Assembly (NCBI GenBank): GCA_019412865.1
Contig: DXOJ01000492.1
Coordinates: 1-14,691, forward strand
Source of the DNA: Bacteroides sp.
GTDB taxonomy: Bacteria > Bacteroidota > Bacteroidia > Bacteroidales > Bacteroidaceae
Length of the DNA stretch: 14,691 nucleotides
Direction of reading: 5' to 3'
Position numbers and translations under genes: made by a program
Shown: piece by piece, positions 8,029 through 14,621 of the stretch
How the letters are laid out: each line of letters starts with the position of its first letter
Numbering within the stretch: the stretch's first letter is position 1
The notes under the pieces: generated by a model
What the model was told of the DNA's origin: nothing
The model's database searches: none
What the model saw: the letters and a program-made list of their open reading frames with translations, nothing else

Positions 8029-8961
8029 TTATGAGTTTGCCCAACTTACACGTTTCTGCTCTCCGATAATCTCCTGCACTTCCCGAACGAGTTCCCAGTC
8101 AATAGGTTCTTCGATGAAAGCGATGTTCTTTTTCACATTCTCCGGATTAGTCGTACTAAACAAAGTCGTTGCTATACGGGGATTGCTGACGGAGAACTGC
8201 ATAGCCAGCTTCTCAACCGGATAATTCTTAGCTTTGCAATGTTCCATTGCTTTACGGCAAGCCTCTACCAAAGGTTTGGGAGCCGGATGCCAGGCAGGCA
8301 CGCCACGTTCACTCAACAGTCCCATTGAAAGGGGAGAAGCATTAATCACGCCGATTTCTTTGGATTCGAAGTAGTCCAGGAAGTCTGCTAATTTATCATC
8401 ACACAAGCAATAATGGCAGAAGCTAAGCACAGATTCAACCGTACCGCTTGGTGAATGGTCGATTACCCATTTCAGGTTTTCAAGTTGCAAGTCGGTAATT
8501 CCAACGTGTCCTACCACTCTTTTTTCACGCAGTTCGACCAAAGCAGGCAGAGTTTCATTAACCACCTGATTCAAATCGGCAAACTCCACATCGTGCACAT
8601 TTATCAGGTCGATAAAATCTATATTTAAACGCTCCATGCTCTCATATACACTTTCTGTCGCACGTTTTGCAGAGTAATCCCACAGGTTCACTCCATCTTT
8701 TCCATAACGTCCCACTTTGGTAGAAAGGTAATAACGGTCGCGAGGAAGATCTTTAAGCGCCTTCCCTAAAACAGTTTCCGCTTTATAATGTCCGTAATAA
8801 GGAGACACATCGATAAAGTTCATTCCTGCCTCAACAGCAGTAAACACTGCTTGAATTCCTTCCTTTTCTTTCAAATCATGGAAAACTCCTCCTAAAGAAG
8901 AAGCTCCAAAACTAAGAGATGATACTTTCATCCCTGTCTTTCCGATTTCATGGTATTGCAT
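8029..8961 (-). CDS. Aldo/keto reductase, probable L-galactose dehydrogenase
   Basis: A 310-residue aldo/keto reductase with the full catalytic tetrad Asp51, Tyr56, Lys82 and His123. It resembles plant L-galactose dehydrogenase unusually well: INASPLSMGLLSERG and the following PAWHPAPKPL match, residue by residue with few changes, what I recall of the Arabidopsis enzyme, as does SFCHYCLCDDKLADFL. The reaction would be NAD-dependent oxidation of L-galactose to L-galactono-1,5-lactone in the cytoplasm. The reading frame is open back to 9045, but the start was set at 8961 because the family begins at the equivalent of MQYHEIGKTGMKVS, and a promoter box at 8993-9000 would lie inside the longer version. 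It is the first gene of the four-gene operon and is divergent from the LacI-type regulator. L-fucose dehydrogenase is the main alternative. Confidence 0.9.
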   Translation of the reverse strand: MQYHEIGKTGMKVSSLSFGASSLGGVFHDLKEKEGIQAVFTAVEAGMNFIDVSPYYGHYKAETVLGKALKDLPRDRYYLSTKVGRYGKDGVNLWDYSAKRATESVYESMERLNIDFIDLINVHDVEFADLNQVVNETLPALVELREKRVVGHVGITDLQLENLKWVIDHSPSGTVESVLSFCHYCLCDDKLADFLDYFESKEIGVINASPLSMGLLSERGVPAWHPAPKPLVEACRKAMEHCKAKNYPVEKLAMQFSVSNPRIATTLFSTTNPENVKKNIAFIEEPIDWELVREVQEIIGEQKRVSWANS

Positions 8962-8992
8962 ACTTTTAGGTTTTAAATCATTTTGTATGCGA

Positions 8993-9000
8993 CAAAAATA
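8993..9000 (-). promoter_or_regulatory. -7 promoter box of the L-galactose operon
   Basis: TATTTTTG on the minus strand fits TAnnTTTG and predicts a start near 8986, about 25 bases ahead of the chosen ATG at 8961. I see no clear TTTG -33 element at the usual spacing, so help from a regulator is plausible. Confidence 0.5.
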
Positions 9001-9042
9001 GGTCAGTAATAGTTTCAGTGCAGCAGAGAGCGGTCGAAAAAC

Positions 9043-9064
9043 CAACGTAACGGTTTACGTAAAA
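9043..9064. promoter_or_regulatory. Candidate LacI-family operator between divergent genes
   Basis: TTTACGTAAA (9054-9063) is a 10-bp palindrome with a central CG, the hallmark of LacI-family operators. It overlaps a second inverted repeat, ACGTAA-CGGT-TTACGT (9045-9060). The site lies in the 179-bp gap between the aldo/keto reductase and the LacI-type gene, about 45-70 bp upstream of the operon -7 box and 77 bp ahead of the regulator ATG. Binding by the adjacent regulator is an inference from position and symmetry. Confidence 0.45.
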
Positions 9065-9140
9065 AATATTGCTTCAGATGCTTTTAATTTTCCGGGAATG
9101 TGCTTTCTTTGTAAAAAGAATCTAAGTTGCAGACTTTCAA

Positions 9141-10193
9141 ATGGAAAACCGGAAACATACTTCACTCAAAGATCTCGCCCAAGCATTGGGGGTATCAATT
9201 CCTACTGTATCCAGGGCACTAAAAGATAGTCCGGAAATCAGCCGTGAACTTTGTACTAAAGCAAAGGCACTGGCTAAGGAGATGAACTACCGTCCCAATC
9301 CTTTCGCCATGAGCCTGCGGAAGAATGCACCACGTATCATCGGAGTGATCGTTCCGGATATTGTCACTCATTTCTTTGCATCAATTCTGAATGGAATAGA
9401 GAATATGGCTATTGCCAACGGATATTTCGTGATTATCACGACCTCACATGAGTCTTACGAGCACGAAAAAAGAAACATTGAGAATCTGGTCAATATGCGC
9501 GTGGAAGGTATCATCGCCTGTCTGTCTCAAGAAACAACCGATTTCTCCCACATCTCCGCCTTGAAAGACATTAATATGCCACTTATCCTGTTCGACCGTG
9601 TTTGCCTGACCGACCAATTTTCATCGGTGATAGCAGACGGGGCACAATCCGCACAGATGGCTACACAACATCTCCTGGATAATGGAAGCAAGCGGGTAGC
9701 TTTTATCGGAGGAGCTAATCATCTGGATATTGTAAAGAGAAGAAAACATGGCTATCTGGAAGCCTTGCGTGAGAATCATATTCCCATCGAAAAAGAGCTG
9801 GTAGTCTGCCGGAAGATTGATTATGAGGAAGGCAAGATTGCCACAGAAACTTTACTGTCACTTCCACAGCCTCCGGATGCTATTCTTGCCATGAATGACA
9901 CATTGGCTTTCGCAGCAATGGAAGTCGTCAAAAACCATGGCCTCCGGATTCCGAATGATGTGGCAATCATCGGGTATACAGACGAGCAGCATGCTAATTA
10001 TGTGGAACCGAAATTATCTGCTGTATCACATCAAACTTATAAAATGGGAGAAACTGCCTGCCAACTACTTATCGATCAGATAAAAGGAGATAAGACAATC
10101 AAGCAGGTAACGATTCCGACACATTTGCAGATTAGGGAGAGTAGTATAAAATACGATAAGAAAAAAGAAAAACGAGACGCGATTTATACCTAA
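9141..10193 (+). CDS. LacI-family transcriptional regulator
   Basis: A 350-residue LacI/GalR-type repressor. The DNA-binding helix-turn-helix is at 8-28 (TSLKDLAQALGVSIPTVSRAL region), the hinge helix lies near 45-62 (NYRPNPFAMSLRK), and the periplasmic-binding-protein-like effector domain covers about 64-338, with the usual IGVIVPD, ILFDR, VAFIGG and DVAIIGYTD landmarks. It is transcribed divergently from the L-galactose operon, and a CG-centred palindrome lies between them, so it probably controls that operon and perhaps itself, with L-galactose or a pathway intermediate as effector. A possible weak -7 box, TTTCTTTG at 9104-9111, precedes the start. The C-terminal tail is Lys-rich (KKKEKRD). 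The family is certain; target and ligand are inferred. Confidence 0.93.
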   Translation: MENRKHTSLKDLAQALGVSIPTVSRALKDSPEISRELCTKAKALAKEMNYRPNPFAMSLRKNAPRIIGVIVPDIVTHFFASILNGIENMAIANGYFVIITTSHESYEHEKRNIENLVNMRVEGIIACLSQETTDFSHISALKDINMPLILFDRVCLTDQFSSVIADGAQSAQMATQHLLDNGSKRVAFIGGANHLDIVKRRKHGYLEALRENHIPIEKELVVCRKIDYEEGKIATETLLSLPQPPDAILAMNDTLAFAAMEVVKNHGLRIPNDVAIIGYTDEQHANYVEPKLSAVSHQTYKMGETACQLLIDQIKGDKTIKQVTIPTHLQIRESSIKYDKKKEKRDAIYT

Positions 10194-10195
10194 AA

Positions 10196-10243
10196 AAGAA
10201 AAAGTTATTTGACGTTCTATAAACAATCAAATAACTTTTTCTT
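10196..10243. terminator. Bidirectional intrinsic terminator
   Basis: AAGAAAAAGTTATTTGA (10196-10212) is the exact reverse complement of TCAAATAACTTTTTCTT (10227-10243), giving a perfect 17-bp stem and a 14-base loop. It begins 3 bases after the stop of the LacI-type gene and lies 18 bases beyond the stop of the convergent FKBP gene. Runs of A and T in the two arms supply a U-rich 3' side on either strand, so it can end both transcripts. Confidence 0.85.
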
Positions 10244-10260
10244 AAATAACAATATATTTT

Positions 10261-10878
10261 TTAATCTTTTGACGGCTCCGACTTCTTCTGAATACTATCT
10301 GCATCAAGCAGTTGAATATCAAAAATCAAAGCTGAATAACCAGGAATGAGAGTTGTATTACTATTTCCAGCACTGCCATAACAATATTTCCAAGGTATAT
10401 ATATCAACCAACGTTCACCAACTTTCATATGAGGTATTGCTTCTTTCCAGCCTTCTATTACACTACCTGACAAATCGAATGACACTGGAGGGGTATCCGG
10501 TTGAGAGGCATTCGAATCTCCATCCACCGGATCAGCTCCCTCAAAACCATCGAAACGTTCACCCAATATATTCGTACCTTTATAGAAAGCCTTCACAACC
10601 GCTGTGGATGTCGGCTTCTCTCCGAGAACTTCCGTATGTACGCTATTCACAGTGATCGGAGTTTTCGTCTTATAATAAATATAATCATTGCCTTGTTCCA
10701 CTTTAATCCGTAGTAACAGAGGGTCAGTTCCCGCTTCAAACACATTTGCCAAAGAATCAATAAATGATTCATTGCGTGAACGCCAATTATCATACTTGTC
10801 TACTGTTTCCGTTTCACTACAAGCAGTGAACGCCAAAGCCAGCAATACTAAGGAGAATAAATAGATCTTTTTACTCAT
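10261..10878 (-). CDS. FKBP-type peptidyl-prolyl cis-trans isomerase lipoprotein
   Basis: A 205-residue lipoprotein: residues 1-20 form the signal with LAFTAC and Cys20 as the lipid site, followed by an acidic stretch (SETETVDKYD). The FKBP fold occupies about 60-193, with recognisable landmarks GERFDGF, SGSVIEGWKEAIPHMKVGE, IYIPWKYCYG, IPGYSALIFDIQLL. Such proteins assist folding of exported proteins by isomerising Xaa-Pro bonds in the periplasm or at the outer membrane. An insertion between the GERFDGF and VIEGW parts (about 113-132, rich in Asp, Pro and Ser) is longer than in minimal FKBPs. It starts 11 bp after the glycyl-tRNA synthetase stop codon, so the two are probably co-transcribed. 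I see no separate promoter. Enzyme activity is not certain, as some family members act only as chaperones. Confidence 0.88.
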   Translation of the reverse strand: MSKKIYLFSLVLLALAFTACSETETVDKYDNWRSRNESFIDSLANVFEAGTDPLLLRIKVEQGNDYIYYKTKTPITVNSVHTEVLGEKPTSTAVVKAFYKGTNILGERFDGFEGADPVDGDSNASQPDTPPVSFDLSGSVIEGWKEAIPHMKVGERWLIYIPWKYCYGSAGNSNTTLIPGYSALIFDIQLLDADSIQKKSEPSKD

Positions 10879-10889
10879 TCGTTAAAGGT

Positions 10890-12431
10890 TTATTGTAAAG
10901 TTTTCAATAGAGAAGTGATGCTTACTCTGTCTGCAATAATGTTATTCAGTTCAGAGATAGCGACACGCTCCTGTTGCATGGTATCGCGATTACGCAATGT
11001 CACGCAGTTATCTTCTAATGTTTGATGATCGACTGTCACACAGTACGGAGTACCAATAGCATCCTGACGGCGATAACGCTTACCGATACTATCCTTTTCG
11101 TCATATTGGCAATGGAAGTGGAACTTCAGGCTGTCAATAACTTCACGGGCTTTTTCAGGCAGACCGTCTTTCTTCACCAACGGCATAACCGCCAGTTTCA
11201 CCGGAGCCAAAGCAGCAGGCAATTTCAGAACCACACGGCTTTCACCATTTTCCAGCTGTTCTTCGCAATAAGACGCGCTCATGATGCTAAGGAACATACG
11301 GTCAACACCGATAGAAGTTTCGATTACGTACGGAGTATAAGATTCGTTCAGTTCCGGATCGAAGTATTTGATGCTCTTGCCGGAGAACTTCTCATGTTGA
11401 GACAAGTCGAAGTTAGTACGAGAGTGAATACCTTCTACTTCTTTGAATCCGAACGGCATCAGGAATTCGATGTCAGTAGCGGCATTTGCGTAATGAGCCA
11501 ATTTATCGTGATCGTGATAACGATAGCTTGCATCTCCGAAGCCAAGTGCCTTATGCCATTTCAAACGGATTTCTTTCCATTTCTTGAACCAGTCAAGTTC
11601 TGTTCCCGGTTTTACGAAGAACTGCATTTCCATTTGTTCGAACTCACGCATGCGGAAGATGAACTGACGGGCAACGATCTCGTTACGGAAAGCCTTACCA
11701 ATCTGTGCAATACCGAAAGGAACTTTCATACGACCCGTTTTCTGTACATTGAGGTAGTTTACAAAAATCCCCTGCGCAGTTTCCGGACGAAGATAAATTT
11801 TCATGGCTCCGTCGGAAGTAGAACCCATTTCAGTAGAGAACATCAGATTGAACTGACGAACTTCTGTCCAGTTCTTTGTACCGGAGATCGGGCATACGAT
11901 TTCTTCATCAATAATGATCTGACGCAATTCTTCCAGATTACCGTCGTTCAGAGCTTTAGCAAAACGAGTGTGAAGTGCGTCACGTTTTGCCTGATGCTCC
12001 AATACACGTCCGTTGGTAGAACGGAATTGAGCCTCATCAAAAGATTCGCCGAATCTCTTGGCAGCTTTCGCTACTTCTTTATTGATTTTATCGTCATACT
12101 TAGCCAGCTGATCTTCGATCAACACGTCAGCACGATAACGTTTCTTAGAGTCTTTATTGTCAATCAAAGGGTCATTGAATGCGTCTACGTGTCCGGAAGC
12201 CTTCCAGATAGTAGGATGCATAAAGATGGCAGAGTCGATACCGACAATGTTCTCGTGCAACAGCACCATGCTGTCCCACCAGTATTTCTTGATGTTATTT
12301 TTCAATTCAACGCCCATCTGACCGTAGTCATACACAGCGCCTAGTCCGTCGTAGATATCGCTCGAAGGGAATACGAAACCATACTCTTTGCAATGCGATA
12401 CAAGCTTCTTAAAAACGTCTTCTTGTGCCAT
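10890..12431 (-). CDS. glyS: Glycyl-tRNA synthetase (class II, alpha2 type)
   Basis: A 513-residue class II aminoacyl-tRNA synthetase that charges tRNA-Gly with glycine in the cytoplasm. It is the single-chain dimeric type, not the separate alpha and beta subunit type. Signature regions include FPSSDIYDGLGAVYDYGQ near the N terminus (21-38), WKASGHVDAFNDP (76-88), LRPETAQGIF (214-223), motif 2 FRNEIVARQFIFRMREFEQMEMQFF (core at 248-272), and motif 3 ETSIGVDRMFL (371-381). The anticodon-binding domain fills about 405-513. Length is normal for the bacterial short form. A -7 box at 12484-12491 suggests its own promoter; the FKBP gene follows after 11 bp. Some databases name this form glyQS. Confidence 0.97.
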   Translation of the reverse strand: MAQEDVFKKLVSHCKEYGFVFPSSDIYDGLGAVYDYGQMGVELKNNIKKYWWDSMVLLHENIVGIDSAIFMHPTIWKASGHVDAFNDPLIDNKDSKKRYRADVLIEDQLAKYDDKINKEVAKAAKRFGESFDEAQFRSTNGRVLEHQAKRDALHTRFAKALNDGNLEELRQIIIDEEIVCPISGTKNWTEVRQFNLMFSTEMGSTSDGAMKIYLRPETAQGIFVNYLNVQKTGRMKVPFGIAQIGKAFRNEIVARQFIFRMREFEQMEMQFFVKPGTELDWFKKWKEIRLKWHKALGFGDASYRYHDHDKLAHYANAATDIEFLMPFGFKEVEGIHSRTNFDLSQHEKFSGKSIKYFDPELNESYTPYVIETSIGVDRMFLSIMSASYCEEQLENGESRVVLKLPAALAPVKLAVMPLVKKDGLPEKAREVIDSLKFHFHCQYDEKDSIGKRYRRQDAIGTPYCVTVDHQTLEDNCVTLRNRDTMQQERVAISELNNIIADRVSITSLLKTLQ

Positions 12432-12483
12432 TTTCTTTTCTATATCTATTAATTTGAATTTGCTTTTTTCGTAAAAAGTGCCA

Positions 12484-12491
12484 CAAAGATA
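12484..12491 (-). promoter_or_regulatory. -7 promoter box of glyS
   Basis: TATCTTTG on the minus strand fits TAnnTTTG and would start transcription near 12478, about 47 bases ahead of the glyS ATG. No convincing -33 TTTG is seen at the usual distance. The leader is A/T-rich with no Shine-Dalgarno sequence. Confidence 0.45.
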
Positions 12492-12534
12492 GGGATTTAT
12501 CTCATAAATAAGACAGGGAGGGTATTAATTTATC

Positions 12535-13041
12535 TTATTCCTGAACTTCTTCATCGATTTCCGGTGCCACCATACAGTCATATTCTTCCCGCTCCTGCTC
12601 CCGGTCCGCTTTCTTCATTTCTTTGGTCAGCATCTCTTCGGGCATATATAGATTAAAAGGAATACGCATGCATTTCATCTTTTTCACTTCCCGGCTAAAT
12701 TCAGGACAAGCCACGAAATAGACACGTGAAACGGACACCTTTCCCGGAGTTACCTGTTCGGGGCGTTCAAATCCCGGACTGGTCAGTGACGTATGGAATG
12801 TGCCAAGTCCTTCGATAGTAACCGGCTGTCCGATAGACAATAAAGTACGGATAGCATCAACCATTTCCGTCAATATACCATCTATCTGCCCGCGATGAAA
12901 TCCACTCCGTTTTTCCATGTACTCAGCAAATTCTCTATTCCGAATCGGATCTATCAGTTTTTTGGGTACACCATACCATAATTCTTTTCTTTCTCCCGAT
13001 GTTAAATCGGCTTTTTTTCTCACTACATAAGGCACTGCCAT
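12535..13041 (-). CDS. HU-related DNA-binding protein (Bacteroidetes HU-like family)
   Basis: A 168-residue protein whose N-terminal two-thirds matches the HU/IHF-related family typical of Bacteroidetes: MAVPYVVRKKADL start, REFAEYMEKRSGFHRGQIDGIL helices (about 37-58), VTIEGLGTFHTSL (73-85) and the PGKVSVSRVYFVACPEF strand region (about 98-114). These proteins bind or bend DNA. The C-terminal tail (from about 135) is highly charged and ends acidic (PEIDEEVQE), unlike classical HU of about 90 residues. It has a strong Shine-Dalgarno sequence on the minus strand (AAAGGAGT, 13049-13056, 7 bases before the ATG), unusual in Bacteroides. Four phased palindromes lie 44-128 bp upstream and could be its own targets, which is speculation. 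No terminator separates it clearly from glyS. Confidence 0.82.
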   Translation of the reverse strand: MAVPYVVRKKADLTSGERKELWYGVPKKLIDPIRNREFAEYMEKRSGFHRGQIDGILTEMVDAIRTLLSIGQPVTIEGLGTFHTSLTSPGFERPEQVTPGKVSVSRVYFVACPEFSREVKKMKCMRIPFNLYMPEEMLTKEMKKADREQEREEYDCMVAPEIDEEVQE

Positions 13042-13074
13042 CGTCTATACTCCTTTCTTTTTTCGTTTATACTC
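13041..13074 (-). promoter_or_regulatory. Strong Shine-Dalgarno and flanking repeat at the HU-related gene start
   Basis: The minus-strand leader holds AAAGGAGT (13049-13056), a near-ideal ribosome binding site 7 bases from the ATG. It is bracketed by two copies of GAGTATA(A/G)ACGA (13063-13074 and 13041-13052), 11 of 12 bases the same and 22 bp apart, the inner one overlapping the start codon. This supports the start at 13041 and could be a site for translational or transcriptional control. Confidence 0.45.
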
Positions 13075-13084
13075 GTGTTCTATC

Positions 13085-13169
13085 TGACACCCGGGTGTCA
13101 ACACCATTGACACCCGGGTGTCAAACATACCAACACCCGGGTGTCAGTGCTCATGAGACCCGGGTGTCA
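13085..13169. repeat. Four CCCGGG-centred palindromes at an exact 23-bp period
   Basis: Units start at 13085, 13108, 13131 and 13154. The first two are the perfect 16-bp palindrome TGACACCCGGGTGTCA; the third reads CAACACCCGGGTGTCA and the fourth TGAGACCCGGGTGTCA. The string ACCCGGGTGTCA is the same in all four, while only the left outer arm has drifted. The 7-bp spacers differ. This GC-rich block stands out from AT-rich flanks and lies between the HU-related gene (minus) and the XylR-type gene (plus). A TATGTTTG -7-like box for the HU-related gene falls in the spacer between units 2 and 3. I read it as a multi-site operator; the binding protein is unknown. Confidence 0.85.
13122..13129 (-). 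promoter_or_regulatory. Possible -7 box of the HU-related gene, inside the palindrome array
   Basis: TATGTTTG on the minus strand fits TAnnTTTG and sits between the second and third palindromes. Transcription would begin near 13115, within unit 2, giving a leader of about 75 bases. If real, proteins bound to the array would block this promoter. No -33 element is evident. Confidence 0.35.
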
Positions 13170-13203
13170 GATAAGTGTTGGCTGCAACAAAATTAAGTCT
13201 TTA

Positions 13204-13236
13204 TTGCGAGAGAACAAAAGAATTCTTCTATATTTG
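13204..13236 (+). promoter_or_regulatory. Promoter of the XylR-type regulator gene
   Basis: TATATTTG at 13229-13236 fits TAnnTTTG, with TTG at 13204-13206, 22 bases upstream, as a possible -33 element. The predicted start near 13243 lies about 30 bases before the ATG at 13274 and rules out the upstream in-frame start at 13175. Confidence 0.55.
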
Positions 13237-13273
13237 TGCATCCCTACATTATACTAAAGAAAAACATAGAACT

Positions 13274-14419
13274 ATGATTAAGATTCTTCTATTGATAGAC
13301 TATTCAAGCGAATTTGACAGGAAACTGCTACGGGGACTTGTCCAATACTCCAAAGAAAACGGCCCCTGGCTCTTTTATCGGCTACCTTCTTATTATAGCG
13401 CGATGTATGGGGAACAAGGTATTCTGAAATGGGCGAAAGAATGGAAAGCGGATGCCATTATTGGTCAATGGAATAACGACACGATCGATTTGCAGAAAGA
13501 GTTGAATATTCCGGTAGTGCTACAAAACTATCATCACCGAAGTGTTACTTACTCCAACCTGACAGGTGATTATAAAGGTACGGGAAGAATGGCAGCCCAG
13601 TTTTTTGCCAAAAGAATGTTTCGCAATTTTGCTTATTTCGGTGTTAAAGGAGTCGTATGGTCTGACGAACGCTGCGAAGGTTATCGGCAGGAGGTAAAAC
13701 GTATCGGAGGCGAATTTTTCAGTTTCGAATCGGATAAGCAGGAAGACGAGATAAGAATGGAAGTAAGCCAGTGGTTACAGGAACTTCCCAAGCCTGTCGC
13801 TCTGTTTTGTTGTGACGATGCGCACGCCCTGTTCATTTCCGAAACTTGCCGGATGAACAACATTCATATCCCGGAAGAAATCGCTCTATTGGGTGTAGAT
13901 AACGACGAACTAATGTGTAATATTTCCGACCCGCCTATTTCATCCATAGAGCTTGAAGTAGAAAGAGGAGGCTATTCTATCGGCAGGCTCATCCACCAGC
14001 AAATAAAGAAGGAACATGAAGGCACTTTCAATATTGTTATCAACCCCATCCGCATCGAACTACGCCAATCAACAGAGAAACACAATATTAAAGACCCTTA
14101 TATTCTCGAAGTGGTGAAATATATAGATTCACATTACAGTTCCGACCTGACGATAGAATCTTTGCTTGCCAACATTCCGTTATCCCGCAGAAACTTTGAG
14201 GTGAAATTCAAGAATGCGATGAATACTTCTATATATCAGTATATTCTGAATTGTCGTTGTAACCATCTGGCAGATTTATTACTCACGACAGATCGTCCAT
14301 TGGCCGATTTAGCAATAGAGGTGGGGTTCAAAGATTATAATAATATCTCGCGTGTCTTTAAAAAATATAAAGGTTGTTCACCTCTGGAATATCGCCAAAA
14401 GAAGACTAGTCATATTTAA
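13274..14419 (+). CDS. XylR-type transcriptional regulator (sugar-binding domain plus AraC helix-turn-helix)
   Basis: A 381-residue regulator of the XylR group. The N-terminal part (about 1-270) is a LacI-like sugar-binding fold: ILLLIDYSSEFDRKLLRGL at the start, FAYFGVKG, LFCCDDAHALFISE and EIALLGVDNDELMCNISDPPISSIELE. The C-terminal part (about 282-375) is an AraC-type DNA-binding domain with two helix-turn-helix units, ending DYNNISRVFKKYKGCSPLEYR. E. coli XylR has the same layout and activates xylose genes. The frame is open back to 13175, but 13274 was chosen because family members begin there and the promoter at 13229-13236 lies after the longer start. A pair of TTTTCGTTTTT repeats 21 bp apart follows the gene and may be its target. 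The ligand is probably a pentose or related sugar, which is inference. Confidence 0.92.
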   Translation: MIKILLLIDYSSEFDRKLLRGLVQYSKENGPWLFYRLPSYYSAMYGEQGILKWAKEWKADAIIGQWNNDTIDLQKELNIPVVLQNYHHRSVTYSNLTGDYKGTGRMAAQFFAKRMFRNFAYFGVKGVVWSDERCEGYRQEVKRIGGEFFSFESDKQEDEIRMEVSQWLQELPKPVALFCCDDAHALFISETCRMNNIHIPEEIALLGVDNDELMCNISDPPISSIELEVERGGYSIGRLIHQQIKKEHEGTFNIVINPIRIELRQSTEKHNIKDPYILEVVKYIDSHYSSDLTIESLLANIPLSRRNFEVKFKNAMNTSIYQYILNCRCNHLADLLLTTDRPLADLAIEVGFKDYNNISRVFKKYKGCSPLEYRQKKTSHI

Positions 14420-14486
14420 TTTTCGTTTTTTGAATAGTACTTTTCGTTTTTACTATAAAAACTATTATAGAAACAACCTACTTTTG
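14420..14486 (+). promoter_or_regulatory. Candidate activator sites and promoter downstream of the XylR-type gene
   Basis: TTTTCGTTTTT occurs at 14420-14430 and again at 14441-14451, exactly 21 bp apart, and TACTTTTG (14479-14486) matches the TAnnTTTG -7 box. The second repeat ends just ahead of where a -33 element would be, the usual place for an AraC-type activator. No good TTTG -33 is present. A small hairpin (GTTTTT 14446-14451 with AAAAAC 14457-14462) overlaps the second repeat and could instead mark the end of the regulator transcript. Confidence 0.45.
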
Positions 14487-14621
14487 CCATAAAAGTTAAT
14501 ACTCTCTCAAAGTAACGAAGAATGTATTAGCTATACCCAATCTTTGTTATATCCTTAAATAAATATACTATATATAATTTCTAAAATGTCAAGTACCATT
14601 CAAAAACAATGCAAAAGGAAA

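Noticed and set aside
8962..9045. Longer N terminus (28 extra residues) for the aldo/keto reductase
   Set aside because: The extra part is not part of the family, and it contains the predicted promoter box at 8993-9000.
11022..12344. A 440-codon open frame on the plus strand opposite glyS
   Set aside because: It is fully antisense to a clear glycyl-tRNA synthetase, has no recognisable domain, and its composition (many Phe, Thr, Arg) reflects the reverse complement of a highly expressed gene.
13085..13169. CRISPR array
   Set aside because: The repeats are 16 bp with 7-bp spacers, too short for CRISPR repeats and spacers, and no cas genes are present.
13175..13273. Longer N terminus (33 extra residues) for the XylR-type regulator
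   Set aside because: The family begins at the equivalent of the ATG at 13274, and the promoter box at 13229-13236 lies downstream of the longer start.
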